The translations under genes and the position numbers were made by a program. Shown here in pieces: positions 1 to 12,590 of a stretch of 64,000 nucleotides of DNA (positions are counted from its first letter, which is position 1; the number at the start of each line of letters is the position of its first letter). Origin of the DNA: Lagopus muta (taxonomy: Eukaryota; Chordata; Aves; Galliformes; Phasianidae); contig NC_064472.1 of assembly GCF_023343835.1 (NCBI RefSeq), positions 44,773,799-44,837,798 on the forward strand. Direction: 5' to 3'. A model generated the notes under the pieces. The model searched no databases. It was not told where the DNA came from and saw only the letters and a program-made list of their open reading frames with translations.

Positions 1-426
1 TGGATATCTCAGCTGATGAGGCATTTGGTAGAGCACCTAGCTAACAGTACAAAACTAGGAACAGAAGAGGTTCGTGCTGTAGATAAAGCTTTGTTGTTTG
101 TGCTAAACTAAAGAGCTCTTCTGTCACTTGATGGAGTTAAAAGCAGTTAAACATACAGAAGCTGTAATTAGTTGAGATCACAATGTGGCTATGAATTTGA
201 ACTGTAGTAGCTTGAGGAATAGAGTTCAATTTGCATATTTAACATTAGATGTAGACTGGACTGTGTATGAGATCTATGTCATATCTAAAGTATTTGAGAA
301 AAACCACTATGCTTAACCTCCACAGTTGTAAAACTATTTTTTCTTTTTCTTTTTTTTTAACTGATTTGGTTTGTGGAAAATCCTTTGGTAAGAATTAGCT
401 GTTGCTAATGATTTTTCCTCCTTTAG

Positions 427-611
427 AACAGAATAGAACGCCTGCTTGGCAATAAAATTGATCAGCAGCTCTGGACAGATGATGGGACGTTATCTGAACG
501 AGAACTCCGGTCAATGCTGCTAACTTTTGCGTGCACCCATGATATAAGAAACTGTAGAAAAAATGCATCTGAGATCTTTGATAAGTGGATGAAATCAAAT
601 GGAACAATGAG
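427..611 (+). CDS. LNPEP: LNPEP coding exon (fifth from last)
   Basis: Acceptor CCTCCTTTAG precedes 427 and a GTACTA donor follows 611. The 185 nt read from NRIERLLGNK to KSNGTM and end with two bases (AG) of a codon completed in the next exon. The M1 C-terminal helical repeat continues across this exon. Confidence 0.9.
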
Positions 612-3600
612 GTACTAAAGCCATTTGGCTTTCACTGCTTTATCTACCTCTTCTTGTTACCCTGCCATTTGAGGGCACTTCATTCTGTCATTCACTGTTG
701 CTTGTCTAAAATTAGTTGCGCTTTTAACATGAGGGGGCAAACTGTGCTAGATTTCAAAATTTTGTCTGAAGTCTTACTGAGGATAACTGCAAAACCATAC
801 GCAGATTGCATCCATGTGTTTCTTAAGCTGCATACTCATACTTCACTAGCAGTGTGAAGTGTACCTTTTTGTCTTGCAGAACTCATTCTACTCTGGGTTT
901 TTGTGCATTCTGTGCCATAGAAAATGACTCTGATTTTTCTGCCATTTGCTGTGTTATCATATGGCTTATTCCAAGTGAGTTAAAGTAGTAGAGTGGCATG
1001 AATTCTTGTGTCCAGCAAGCATACGAGTGCTATGGAAATAAACTGCAGAAATGAGAGGGATCTCTTTCAAGCTAATCTTTTCATTTTGTAACTTTTCTTC
1101 CTTCTTTTCTCAGATGAGCATTTTTGTCCTCCCTCTTTTTTTTTTTTTTTTTTTTTTTTGTTTGCTTGTTTTGTTTTGTTTTTTCCCTGTAGTCTTCCTA
1201 GTGACCTTATGAAAACCATATTTATAACTGGAGCCAAAACTAATGATGGCTGGGAATTCCTCCTAAAGATGTACTCCTCTTCAGTTCCTGAAGCAGAGAA
1301 AAGCAAAATGATTGAAGCTTTGGCCAACACAGAAGATGTCAGAAAGATGATGTGGTATGAAATAGACAATAAGTTCTGTGTTGTGTAAATTAAGTGATAG
1401 AATCTTTTCTTTTTTTTCATTAAAAAAAATTGTACGTATTAAATAAAATCTAGCTAGATGTTTTCTACAGGATTCTGTAAAAAGAAGAACATACTATTAT
1501 TCACTTCAAAATAATTTATGTGATGGAGTAGGTCGAGGTGAAATACGTACAAAGGAAACAATTGAACTCAAAAGCTTTGTAGCAGTAGTAAAGGAACTTC
1601 AGGTTTTTGTGGTAATGGTAACACAAATGGCAGATTGTTCTATTTACATCTAATTAACCAAGGCAATAACTTCTTGGGTCTTTTTGTTCTTTCTCTGGCC
1701 TTACACCGTGCTCCCATACCTCTTTAAAGTTTAAATCTCATTATTATGTGAGGGACACACTAAACATGTCCTGGTAGGTGACTCCAGTTACAACTTTTCT
1801 CTTTTAACTTATCAGTGAATTATCTTTTATTTTACGAGTTGTGAAAATTTACTTCACCTCAACACCAGTGAAAACTCAGGTACTTGGATTAGAGTGGAGG
1901 TCATTCAGTTCATGAGAACTCAAGTGAAATGAATACGGTGCATATAGAATGTAGCGTCAGTATGCTCCAGATGCTAGAAATTGCTTGTTATTTTTTCGGT
2001 TACATAATCTTGTCCTTCTAATTCACAAGTATCTGGAGAACCATGTGAAAATACAAGATTTCTTTTCCTGCCCCTTTTCATATACTTTGTATTTTAGGTT
2101 AATGCAGAACAGCCTTGAAGGAGAAGTCATCAGGACACAGGAGCTTTCACATATCATAGCAACTATTAGCCACAGTTTGCCTGGACACTTGCTGGCCTGG
2201 GACTTTGTCAAAGAGAACTGGGAAAAACTTACACGGAAGTAAGGCTTTTGGTGTAGCTGAAATGCACAGTCCCATTGACAAGAGGATGGCTCTTATTATG
2301 TCCCAGTGAATAAGTAGTTTGCTTCATATAAGAATATCTATATTGAAATTTTAATTCCTGCTTTAAAATCTGATTTTACAAAAATACTTGGAAAACGTGT
2401 CTTTTTATCTCACTAGTAGTTGATGGGACTTTGGAGACACCTAGAACCTGTTAGTTATTCTAGACGGTCTTGATTTGAATTTCTGTTAAAAGCATACCTT
2501 CTGTGATGGTTATGTAGGATACCTATGTGGTGAAAGACATTCAGAAGTAGATCCAGGGAATTAATTCTGCAAATCTTCCATAAGCTGACAGTTACATGGA
2601 AAATTGTATTTCTGTGTTCTAGCTGTGATCTGTAACGTTTTTGTGTTGCTAAAAAGGCTCATTCCAGATGAAAATTCATGCTTTAGCAAGCAGGATTAAT
2701 TAATAATCAGTATTACAAAACTACTTGATTCAAAATTAGTTCTGGAGGTGAACTTAATTGTTTTTGAATGCGTACCACAAATACTGATGTTGCTGTTCAA
2801 TGTCTTCAGCTTTTACTGTTCATAGAAGCTTGAAAAATTTCCATGGCTTTGAAGTTTCAATTTTTAGAGACTTTAAATGTCCTGAGGATTAGATTTGTAA
2901 GACCCTGTATCTGTTTTTAAAAAAAAGTAGGCATGTAAACTTGAATTTAATTCTCTCTAGTGATTTCTAGTGAAACAAACAAACTAAAAAGAATAAGAAG
3001 TTCGTGTGCATACACAGAAACTGTGTGATAAAGTGGCTTCTCATTTTCTTTCTTCTTTGTATTTCAGGTTTCATCTAGGCTCATACACTATCCAGAATAT
3101 CATTAGCTCATCAACTTCCCAGTTTGCAACGAAGGTGCATCTACTTGAGGTTGGTGATTTAATTAAACAGAAAATAATATTTTTTAGTGCCAGTGCTGTC
3201 TTTGGTTATTTGGAGGATGGGGAAAGCATGTGTTATTTACTGTGATGAAGTCCCTTCACAAGGATATACAGTTATTTCTATCCCCATGTCATACATAAGA
3301 AATGTATACAGAAACATGCTGAGCATTTTGAATTTTGGCAGAGTTGGCATACAGTCAAGTACAGCTATCTGTTTATATTGCTTTGGTTTCCTGTTGGTTT
3401 GAATGCTCTGTCTCCCAAAATAGTGATAAAAAATTTATCATAGAATCATTTGGGTTAGAAGGGACCTTTGAGGGCCATCTAGTTCAGCTCCCCTGCAATG
3501 AACAGGGACACCACAGCTGGATCAGGCTGTCCAGGGCTTTAACCAGCCTCCCCTTGAAAGTCTCCTGGGACTGGGCATCCAGCACAACACTGGGCAGCCT

Positions 3601-4679
3601 GTTCCAGTGTCTCACCGCTTTCACTGTAAGAGGCTTTTTCCTTATATCCTAAACTAAATCTACCCTCCCTGAGTTTGAAGCCATTTGCCCTTGCTCTGTT
3701 GCCACAGACCCTGCTAACAAGTCCCCTTCTTTCCTGTAGCTTCCCTTTAGACACTGAAAGGCCGCTATCAGATCACAGCCTTCTCTTCTCCAGACTGAAC
3801 AGCCCTAGCTCTTTCAGACTGTCCTGATAGGAGAGGCTTTGGTCTAGACCTTGTGAATAGTCTGTGCTTTTCTTTTCTGTGGAATGTGTTCAGAGCCATA
3901 AGGATTGCTTTACATTGTTTTAACTGTCAGCAATCCCGAAGAGCTGTGTTGGATGTTCAGTATCCAGTTAATGTTCATTAGAAATCTCCAAGACAGGGTT
4001 CCCTAACAGTGTCCTGAAGTTCATGTGTTAAAAGTAGTTTAAGGTTTATGCTAATGTTTTCGTTCAGAAAATTGGACAGAGGTAGCTGCTTGTGATTTGA
4101 CCTGTCATATTTCAAGTGTAACCATTGATAGGTGTAATATTGAATGGAGGTGGGGGGTCATTCCAGAGGACTGAAGTGAGTCTCTCAAAACAGTTATTTT
4201 TTAGAAAACAAAACATTTTTCTAGGACTTTGAGTGCTTTGTGATGGCTCAGTATTTAATGTAATGAGTGAATATCTGTTTATTGGTAAACTAATTTACTG
4301 AAACCAGACAGCAGCCCTACCATGGGAGGTGGTTGGATCTAGATGGTCTTTAAAGATCCTGCCAACTCAATCCATTCTATGATTACTGCAGTTCCCGTAA
4401 AATATGTTTGTCTTACGTTTTGGGAAGCCAGCTCTGAGAATTTGGCTTGATACAAATTCTGACACATGCATGTAACCTTTGCTTCTGAACCTATTTGTTT
4501 GGCCAGCATTGATTTTAATTAAGATTTTCTTTTCTCTTGTTATGCAGGTGAAAACATTTTTTGAGTCAAAATCAGAAGAGAGCTCTAAACTGCGTTGTGT
4601 AAAAGAGGCAATTGACACAATTCAGCTTAATATCCAGTGGATGGAGACGAACTTAGCAAAGCTACAGGAATGGCTGTAG
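427..4679 (+). CDS. LNPEP: LNPEP, leucyl-cystinyl aminopeptidase (3' part, last five coding exons)
   Basis: M1-family zinc aminopeptidase (IRAP, oxytocinase), a type II membrane protein that trims small peptide hormones and cross-presented antigen peptides. Only the C-terminal HEAT-like (ERAP1_C) region is in the window; the GAMEN and HEXXH catalytic exons lie to the left. Coding exons read 427-611, 1193-1354, 2098-2238, 3068-3149 and 4548-4679. Each has an AG acceptor and, except the last, a GT donor. Phases join without a break to give 233 residues plus TAG. The peptide contains FPGHLLAW-like (here LPGHLLAWDFVKENW) and GSYTIQNI segments and ends IQLNIQWMETNLAKLQEWL. The IQLNIQWME block matches LNPEP; the ERAP1 C-terminus differs there (IEENIGWMD). 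Human LNPEP is 1025 residues, so about 790 N-terminal residues are missing. LIX1 and RIOK2 downstream support the assignment. ERAP1 or ERAP2 is the alternative, less likely. Confidence 0.93.
1136..1159. repeat. Poly-T run in LNPEP intron
   Basis: Twenty-four T followed by TTTG/TTTTG units, just ahead of the acceptor at 1192 and serving as its pyrimidine tract. Confidence 0.9.
1193..1354 (+). CDS. LNPEP: LNPEP coding exon (fourth from last)
   Basis: A T-rich tract and CCCTGTAG acceptor precede 1193; a GTATGA donor follows 1354. It encodes SLPSDLMKTIFITGAKT through EDVRKMM and ends with TG of the Trp codon. The GAKT..GW..LL and EALA..EDVRK blocks are LNPEP-like. Confidence 0.9.
2098..2238 (+). 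CDS. LNPEP: LNPEP coding exon (third from last)
   Basis: Acceptor TATTTTAG precedes 2098; GTAAGG donor follows 2238. It encodes WLMQNSLEGEVIRTQ and the strongly conserved PGHLLAWDFVKENW block, ending inside a Lys codon. Confidence 0.92.
3068..3149 (+). CDS. LNPEP: LNPEP coding exon (second from last)
   Basis: Acceptor GTATTTCAG precedes 3068; GTTGGT donor follows 3149. The 82 nt encode FHLGSYTIQNIISSS through KVHLLE and end in phase 0. The following intron carries two CR1 fragments. Confidence 0.9.
3437..3850 (-). mobile_element. CR1 LINE 3' fragment, LNPEP last intron
   Basis: Minus-oriented copy starting with the reverse of the CR1 terminal octamer region (TCATAGAATCA) followed by GGTTAGAAGGGACC and the typical 3' UTR and C-terminal ORF2 sequence. 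It is 5' truncated after about 410 bp and lies antisense to LNPEP. Confidence 0.9.
4318..4384 (+). mobile_element. Short CR1 3' tail, LNPEP last intron
   Basis: About 67 bp matching the CR1 terminus: GGAGGTGGTTGGATCTAGAT, then GGTCTTTAAAGATCC, ending CCATTCTATGATTA. It is severely 5' truncated and sits about 160 bp before the terminal exon acceptor. Confidence 0.75.
4548..4679 (+). CDS. LNPEP: LNPEP terminal coding exon
   Basis: Acceptor CTTGTTATGCAG precedes 4548. The exon encodes VKTFFESKSEESSKLRCVKE and then IQLNIQWMETNLAKLQEWL before TAG at 4677-4679. The RCV(K/Q)EA and IQLNIQWME blocks identify LNPEP. Confidence 0.93.
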   Translation: MKTFFESKSEESSKLRCVKEAIDTIQLNIQWMETNLAKLQEWL

Positions 4680-6606
4680 CACACATAATGTTGTAGTGTG
4701 CCAGCCATTAGAAATCTGTGGACATTTGCTCCGTTTCTTTTGCAAAAGCCAGGATGAAACCAGGCATCGCTGCAACATTGTTTGCACTATTAGAGAGTCT
4801 AGAAAGCTCAGGGCATGTCTCACATAAAATTTGATTTCCCTTGAAGCATTTATGTGCAGGATTAAGTATTTATTCTGAAACTGTTTTCATCTGTAGACCA
4901 AACATTTCCATGAGTGATGATACATAATTTTTATATTTGAAACTTACACCCTTAATTTGGAGTCGTGTTCCAGTTTCTCATCAGTGGAAATTAATAATTT
5001 TTTTTAAATGTAAAAATGCAGATAGTTCCACAGAAATTAAAGAACCTGTTTTGCAACAGAACCATACTTAAGATACCTATTAGTGGACTGAACCATAAAT
5101 GATGTTGCTGTATTATCTGTGAGCAACTGCACAAAACTACCATTGGAAGTGGCTGCAGGCTAGTTCATCTGTTAAAGTGACTACTGATTTCTCCACCTTT
5201 GACTGTTTGATTTCATTACTTGTTTCAGAGGTTCTGCAATTAGTCAGTATGTGCCAGCCACTTCATTTGGATAAGTTTATACCTTTTTTTCCCCTTGCTT
5301 GTTACCTCCTATATTGCAGGACAAATTGTGTACACTGTTTCTTGTTTTAACATCTAGAAATCTTCTCATTGAGATTTTAATGGTTTCTTCTTACACTGTT
5401 GTGAAAAACCTTGTGAGACAAATCTGCAAATTCTTTAAAAGAAGGGGATCTAAAAGCAGAGATGTACCACATTGGAAAGGCAGAATACCAGTTGTGCATT
5501 CTGTCTGTCTTTCAAAAGCAGTGAAAAAGGCCATTTTTGAGGCGTCACATATACATACAACACATAGAAGATTAAGCATACTTGTTTATGTGGAGATGTG
5601 ATGATGTTTTCAAATGTTCATTTCACTATTGATGCACCTTTTGTGGATTCTTGCAAGCAGATTCACCTGTTGTCTTATTACAAGCCAATTAAATGATCAG
5701 TTATAAACTGCTGTGAAAGTGCTAACAGAAATTGAATTCGAACAAAACAAATTTAATTACCAGTAAATTCTGAAGAAGATAACAGTGAGAATTTGTCACA
5801 GGTAATTCAAACTGAAGGCTTTAATTTATGAAATTGCAGCATTGGCTTTACAGTTAATTAGCAGAAATAATAAGCTATGACTTGCTTAAACCATGCTGTA
5901 TTTTTCCCATCCTTTCAGAATGAGAACTTTTTTCCTAGAAAAGAAATCTCTCATTTTTTCATCAGCTCACATTAAAAGTAACATTTGCAGTTCTAACCTT
6001 GAAGTTATCAGAAAGAATGTTAGCTTTGAGAGTGCACAAACGAATGTTTGCCCAAAAGGCCAGAAATGAACAATTTTCACAGGTACTTCAGAAGGAATTG
6101 GTGGTTTGAGCACTGAAAGTAGGTCATACCATTCTACTTCCATACAAGTTATGCAATTAGATTTGTAATTAATTATGTTCTTTTTTTTTTTTTTAGCCAA
6201 TCATGTCTTGTAGTTTTCTTCATTTATTTTAAATCTCTGTGCTCTCTGCATAAATGTTATCTCCATATTTGTATATTTGTGTGTACTTAGTTTTGTTTTG
6301 CAGACCCTTCTCAATGTTAAATGCTTTCACTTTTCTATCCTATCAAACTTCTTTTTCTTCAGCTCTGATTGGTACTGAGGCATATAAATTTCAAATGGAA
6401 ACTAGAGGAAAATTCCCTCTTCTTCCTGATTTCTGCTGTAGGATTTTTTTTTTGACATTTTATTCAGATGCTGTACTGATAATTAGCTCTGTGCAAGGAA
6501 ATTGCATGCAACTGAATGTGAACTGTATCAAGAGAGTGTGGAAGATCAAAGAGATTTTGGAGGGATTTCTCAATTTTTATTTTACTATTCTTTTTTGAAA
6601 AATAAA
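4680..6606 (+). other. LNPEP: LNPEP 3' UTR (minimum plausible extent)
   Basis: AT-rich sequence without recognisable coding content or CR1. It contains an ATTAAA near 5687 and a canonical AATAAA at 6601-6606. LNPEP transcripts in mammals have long 3' UTRs, and a further AATAAA occurs at 9299-9304, so the true end may lie beyond 6.6 kb. The extent is inferred. Confidence 0.4.
6601..6606 (+). promoter_or_regulatory. Candidate LNPEP polyadenylation signal
   Basis: AATAAA about 1.9 kb after the stop codon, on the sense strand, with T-rich sequence around it. It is one of several possible signals; position alone supports it. Confidence 0.3.
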
Positions 6607-8164
6607 CAATACTTTTAGTATGTCAGTTTCATAGGGTTTGATATCATTTTATGTCATGTAGTCTATAAATTCATTAAAAGTTGTACTGGAGTCTTTCTTT
6701 CAAGTGAAGTTCTTAAATACACTCCTCTGTTTTTGAGATTATTGGAAACTGATGAGGGTTAGAATGGCAAAGGCATGAGCAATGAATTGCCCTTTAAGAG
6801 TCACATCTGCCAAGCCTTGCTGCAAAGAATGAAAACTTACTAGTTCTTTGAATTTTCTTTGGCTTCTGGTCAAATGAAAAACATATTGTAGCCAGCAGCA
6901 ACACTTTACTTAATTTCCATAGTATTTTCTAGTTAAAATTGCAGAGCTGATGTTTTCTGTACATTCTTAGGACACTCTTACTTTGCAGTAGAAGAGCTTT
7001 ACTGTGCAAAGCTGTGCTGACACTGCGTCATTTCCTGCAGTGTGAAATGATGGTGTTTAATACATAGGGATTGCACAGTTTGTATTTGGCTGGACTGTGT
7101 CAATTACTGTCCTTGAAGCCATTACGCACTGGTTGTTTTGTTACTTTCCAGTATCCTCAGTTCCTGGTGAGTGGACTTTTAAGAACTTACTGTGGTGAAA
7201 ATCAAATATGCATATAAATATTTTTTACTTCTATAAGTACAGCAAAATATTTTTCTGATGTAAAAATTGCCTACCAGGAAAAGTGCAAACAAGCATTTGA
7301 GCCCTGGAGAAAGGTTTGATCCCTCTGCCAGCTCACCTCCTTTTTTTTTTAATTTAGAGATGGAAAAAGTGCAAATAATGTAGGACAGATCATAAGACTC
7401 CTAATGTATGAGAAGATGGTAACATATGGAATGAAGAAGTTTAGAATAAGCATAGTTTTTTTCTGTGTAACTGATCATAGAGATGATTGTTGTGCCTTAC
7501 AGCTTGTAATTGAAGCAATATGCCAGACAGCGTAAACACCCTGTTCTCCTTTAGGAGCCAGCTGAGGTCTTAGAGGCTGATGAGGCTCGATTCTCTGAGC
7601 ACAATTCAACTCTGAGCTGATGGGGAAGCAGAATACCATTTCTGAGGGTGCTGCCTTGTCATACAGGTCGTTTTGTGGGTCAGTGAGGTATGGTGGGGGG
7701 AGAACAACTGAGCAGTGTTGGCTTTTGTTGTGTCCTTTAAGTATGATAAAAACTGTACTTCAGCGTACAGATTTTCCAATTATGGAACTGCCACGTATGT
7801 AAACGTTTTGAAAATAATGTCACAGCAACTCCCAGTTATTACATTGCTGTCAAGATTAATCCTTAAACTTCCTTCTTATCCACTCATCTATGGATATCCC
7901 TAACTTGATTGAGAGCCAGCTTGCTTGGGCTGTTAAATCTATATTAGTTGTTGGGCTTGACACTGAGAAGGTGTAGAAGGATACTGTCTACCACAGGGAG
8001 AAGAAATTTTAGATCTTGAAGCTTTAGAAACTGATTGTCCGTGTGTTGTAAGAGTGAGCTTGGAGGAAACAGATGGTGCAACTAACTACTTCATCTTGGT
8101 GGCCAGCAGATACTGGAGGTGTAACTTTTAGAATTCTTTTTAAGCAAACATTTTGAGTCTATCT

Positions 8165-8300
8165 TTCACCTGTTCTCCCTTTGGCAGAACATTCCATTTT
8201 ATGACACAGACTGTACCATCCTTCCTTTGCTTTCCTGGAAGATGGTGTCTTTGTTTGCACTCTGAAATTCTATTAATGCTGCCTCAGTGACCATTCTCAC
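8165..8300. repeat. Diverged dispersed repeat, copy 1
   Basis: Shares ordered blocks with 10455-10595: TTCACCTGTTCT, AGAACATTCC, CTGGAAGATG, TTGCACTCTGAAATT and AATGCTG with similar spacing. Family unknown; it could be an old transposon or a local duplication. Confidence 0.5.
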
Positions 8301-9560
8301 TTGAATGCGCTTGCTGGGTTCAGTCATGTACATTTTAGCTCCTCACACAACTCTGATCCTTGAGTCACGTAGTATGCTCGGCCACACGCTGAACATTCAT
8401 TGTTTGACATTTACAGTAAAGTGCGTACATACAATGATTTTGAATAGTAATATTTGTGCTTATTGCTTTCATCAAGATGCTACTAAATGTTCAAAAATTT
8501 TTGCTACTCTTTTCAAGGCATGGAGTCACATGGTTTCTAGAAAAAAAATATATTTACCATATTAAACTCAGGTCATATTGCTGAAGAATTTAAATCTTTA
8601 ATTTTGCTGTGCTATTTCAACCTGCTGTTGTAATAGAGATATTGATTTTTATATGTGATAATTCAACTTTGATCCAGAACAGGAGACAGGTATCTTTTCT
8701 GAATTAGTAATGGTGGCACAAAAACAAATCATAACACAATCTTAAAGATACAGCTGTTAAAAAACATACTAGCTTGAATGGATTTAAACAATCCAATTTG
8801 AATGGATTTCTTAAAAACGAAGCATAGATTTTCTGTTCTAAGATTTGGAGACTAGGAGAGTTTTGAATATATGGCATAAAACAACTTTCTACAATGAGAA
8901 CTGAGTCCTGTCTTTGTTAAGTCAAGGTTAAGTTAGGTATCCCTGAAAAATATCTTGAGTTCATTTGAAATGCTATGTAGTGTAGGTACTTGTAAAGGGT
9001 TGCTCTTTGTGTTTTAAACACTGTAGAAATATACAAGACAATGTCAATTCACAGGTGTCTGAACTGTGAGTGGTAAAACTGCAGGTTGTGAAATACCTGC
9101 CTTCAAATGGGGATTCAAATACTGTATGTGTGCGTGTGTACGTATAGATATATATAAAATATGCAAAGTCATCTGTTTCATTTGTAAAGGGAGAAAAAGC
9201 TGATTTTCTTCATATTTCAGAGAAATGTTTTTGCATATTACCAGCACTGATTTGAAAGGCATGTGTACTGCAAACACTATTGCTTTTTGTGAGATAGAAA
9301 TAAAGTATTTCAATATAACTCCAAGGTTATGTGTCTGTGCTTCCGCCCCCTGTATTTTTTTATTTGACTGTGCCCAGAAATCCTTGTTCGTTCACTCAGA
9401 CCTCCAAGCATTATTGCCTGATTCCCTTCAATGGTGTGGGTGTCTCTGAAGCTTGGAGTAATGGTCCTTGACAGTTAGGACTGCCTCCATAGCTGCAACT
9501 TTAGCAAGCTGATACATTAATAGATAGTTCACTAGTTCTTCAATCTGAGCTATAATGGAA

Positions 9561-9611
9561 TTATATATTATATATTATATATTTCTACCTATATTATATA
9601 TAAGTAGAAAT
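9561..9611. repeat. AT-rich repeat with inverted arms
   Basis: TATAT/TATTA units followed by an imperfect palindrome: ATTTCTAC at 9581-9588 and its complement GTAGAAAT at 9604-9611 flank an AT-only centre. A hairpin-prone simple repeat. Confidence 0.7.
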
Positions 9612-10454
9612 GAGGACATTACTGAACATCAGTGGCTGGTTTTTGGTTTGTTTGTTTTTTGTTTTTTGTTTTTTTTTTAGGAAAATTGTACCTAACTTGC
9701 CCTCAATGTCATAACCATACTGAATTGACACAAACGTGAAGGATTTATCCTTTCCACTCTGTACTTCTTGTCATCTGTTTTATGTAGATCAAGTTAGTCA
9801 TAGCTTGTTCTGGGGAACAGGTAGAAGAGTTGTGTTATTCTCAGTTACAGAGCCAAAGTGTACATCATTTCTGTCTTAATCTGACAAACCTGTGGCAGAA
9901 AGAAGCTGGTGGATTCCTACTTCAGACTAGTGGTGTTAGCCATCCTTGTGTGGCTCAGGCAGAAAGAGGTGCTGGAATAAAGGAAATAACTGATGGGATG
10001 TGGAAAAATTTGTTGTGGGAAATGGTCAGAAAAATGTATTTGGAAACTTGCACCTATGGGGAAAGTCAGTCTCCTTGCATGAACTACATGAACTACAGTC
10101 TATCATCTGCAAAAACCTAGTTATTATTTCAACAGGGTAATAAGGTGTTCCAGTGCTCTCTATTCTAAGCAACAATCATGGTGCTACCAAACTACATTGG
10201 TATACGTAGTATTAAACAAAAACCTTTCTCCAAATGCTAGAATCTCATCTCAGAGCCTCTGCCTACAGAACTTACAGGTAGTGTGGTGATCTATTTTTGT
10301 CACTGCAATTTCAAAAAGTCCTGGTAGCTTGAAATATTTTGCAGTGTCTGAGGCAGATAAAATTGACCATTCATTATAAAAGCAAGTCTGCATGAATTCT
10401 GTGGGTGGCATGAATTATGCAGGAAGTTTGAGCCATAAAGTGAGTTCTTTCTGT

Positions 10455-10595
10455 CTCCATATTTTCACCTGTTCTACATTAGATGGAACATTCCTTCCTC
10501 TGATGGACTGGATTTTTCCAGTGCTGGAAGATGTTATCTTTCCTTGCACTCTGAAATTTCAAACAATGCTGTCCCACTAACCATACATTTTGTAT
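10455..10595. repeat. Diverged dispersed repeat, copy 2
   Basis: Same order of blocks as 8165-8300: TTCACCTGTTCT, GGAACATTCC, CTGGAAGATG, TTGCACTCTGAAATTTC and AATGCTG, in direct orientation about 2.3 kb away. Similarity may fade on past 10.6 kb. Confidence 0.5.
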
Positions 10596-12329
10596 GTGTT
10601 TTGTGCATCCGGACTTGTAAGCTGGAGTTTCAGAGTTCCTGTATCCTGTTTCACACAATTACTTGGTTCCACCACATGGTAAATGTTACAGTTCTGCATC
10701 TGGCCACATTATATGGAAAGGTACCTGTGTTTCTAATTACCATTATGTGTCACTGTTCGTCTCAGCTAATTTTTATGGAGATGCTACTTGGAAGGAGTGG
10801 AAAATACAACAGCAATCTTGAGGTCTTGAACATTAGGGCCACAATGGTGGGGAAAACATGTAAATGGCTGCTGTTTAGTTTTGCTTACATCTACGGATGG
10901 AGTGGAAATCTGGACAGTTGTACGTATCCTCAGTTCAGTAAGAATGCGGTAATTTGTTCAGCTTGTGGTGGTAGTGATTGACAGCTGCAGGGTCATTACA
11001 TTGATGTTTCGGTAATGTGAGCCGTGACTGTTCAGTCTCAGTGCAAAGCCAGTTGTCGTCATACAGTTAAAAGCGAACATTGTTGTCCAGTGACACAGGT
11101 CAGTGTAAAACAAGCTATTTCTTCCTATTTTCTTTTGTGATATCAGGCTCCCACCTTGTAACAGCTAGAACAAATGGAGCTCCTGTTTGCAACATCAGAA
11201 GGCAAACTAGCAGTGACACAGCAGAGCCTGAAACAACAGCTATTTGTGAGTGTAAATGGTTCCAGTGAAATAATCTAACTTCTTGCCACTCAGCTGACCT
11301 GTCAAACTTTACAAAGAACTCATATTTTAAAATATGCTCTGTGATCTCATGTGAAGGACCAGGATGATGTTAAATTTGCCTGCTTAAGTAAGGTTTGGGA
11401 GAAGGAGTAGGAAGGAAGTGAATAAATAGCAGATGCTCACCTGTACTCTCCCTCATCACTACTGTGAGGGCTGGGCCCAGTGCAGCTCATTGTGGTGTGA
11501 ACTGCGTGGTCACAGCATCTGCCGCATCTGCTGCAGGGAGGCACCTTCTTCTAACTGCATAGGTCTGGATACAGAGCATCTTTTAAACACAGCCCAGCAC
11601 CAACTCCTCCAGGCTTACTGGGACCCTTGAGGTGTTGATTGTTGCTGGGCTTCTTCTTCGTTATGAACTAGTAATAAGATGCATAGCTAATCCCATCTCA
11701 GTAGCTGTGTGAGGTCTTTCTGATACATATTTTATGCAAAATTCGTAAGATTCTCATACTGAGGAGGAATTGCGTTCAGTTCAGATGCTACCCTTCCAGA
11801 GCAGAAAAAAGCACATAAATCTTGTGGCAGGCTTAGTGCTTGCTCGTAAACAAAATGTGGGCAGGAAAACAATCCAATGAAGAGCTCAGAGCTGCCCCTC
11901 AGTTAAGAAGAGAGCAGTTTTGTGACTTTGAGAGCAGTTTTATCTTTTCCTCTGAAAACAGAGTCCTCTGGGGTATGCAGTTCTTCTTTTCTGAGAACCA
12001 GATAGCCAGGAAATCAGAAGTCTGGAACATTAACTGTTTAACTCCTAGTGCTTGAAATGCTTGTATGATGTGGAATACTGACGACAAAAGCATAAATCCA
12101 TGAAAGCTAAACCAAGTAGTAAACACAGGAGAGACATCTGCTGAGGGAATTAAAAGTGTCAGACAGGCAGTAAATTTCGGAGTCCTTGCCAATGAGGATC
12201 AGGTAAGAGAGCCTACATGGGAAGTGCCCCACTAATCTAGTGTTTACAATTAGAGTAGCAGAGACTGGCAAGAGAAACCATGCTCATAAGCTGTCTTGGA
12301 CACAACGGCTCCAGAATGACAACAGAGTC

Positions 12330-12590
12330 CTCAACCAGTGAGGATCAAGGAGGGATTTCACTCCAGCAAGGAGGTGTGTGCAATGCACCCACTTGTCTGG
12401 AAGGGGTGGAGCCAGGATCAACCCCTTCCCAGACCTCATTTAAGGGTTGACAGTGGAGGCAAGGGTATATTGCTGGAGATCCCTGCCTACCTCAGGCCTT
12501 GCAAAGCTAAACAGACTTTTACCTTTCTTTCTTAGTTTATGACTGCTGTATTTGAGCATATAATGTAGCCTAAGACTTTGCTGTTCTGAC
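12330..12590 (+). repeat. Putative LTR-derived repeat, copy 1
   Basis: Shares with 56890-57150 the order GGAAGGGGTG(G/A)AGCC, a CATTTAAG box, a GACAGTGG/AGCAGTGG block and CTGGAGATCCCT, then a pyrimidine-rich stretch. A TATA-like box followed by a pyrimidine-rich tract suggests an LTR promoter. The family is not identified and no internal retroviral genes are seen. Confidence 0.45.

Larger units (their letters stand above)
6607..12300. other. LNPEP-LIX1 intergenic DNA, left part
   Basis: No gene recognised. The stretch is AT-rich and the many short open frames have no family resemblance. It holds a diverged repeat pair (8165-8300 and 10455-10595), an AT palindrome near 9560-9611, and possibly the distal LNPEP 3' UTR. 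Confidence 0.5.

Noticed and set aside
1067-1420. 117-residue minus-strand frame with poly-Lys
   Set aside because: It is the complement of an LNPEP exon and the adjoining poly-T tract.
10544-10981. 145-residue plus-strand frame in the LNPEP-LIX1 interval
   Set aside because: Overlaps a diverged repeat, matches no family and is Cys/Phe/Leu-rich as expected of noncoding AT-rich DNA.
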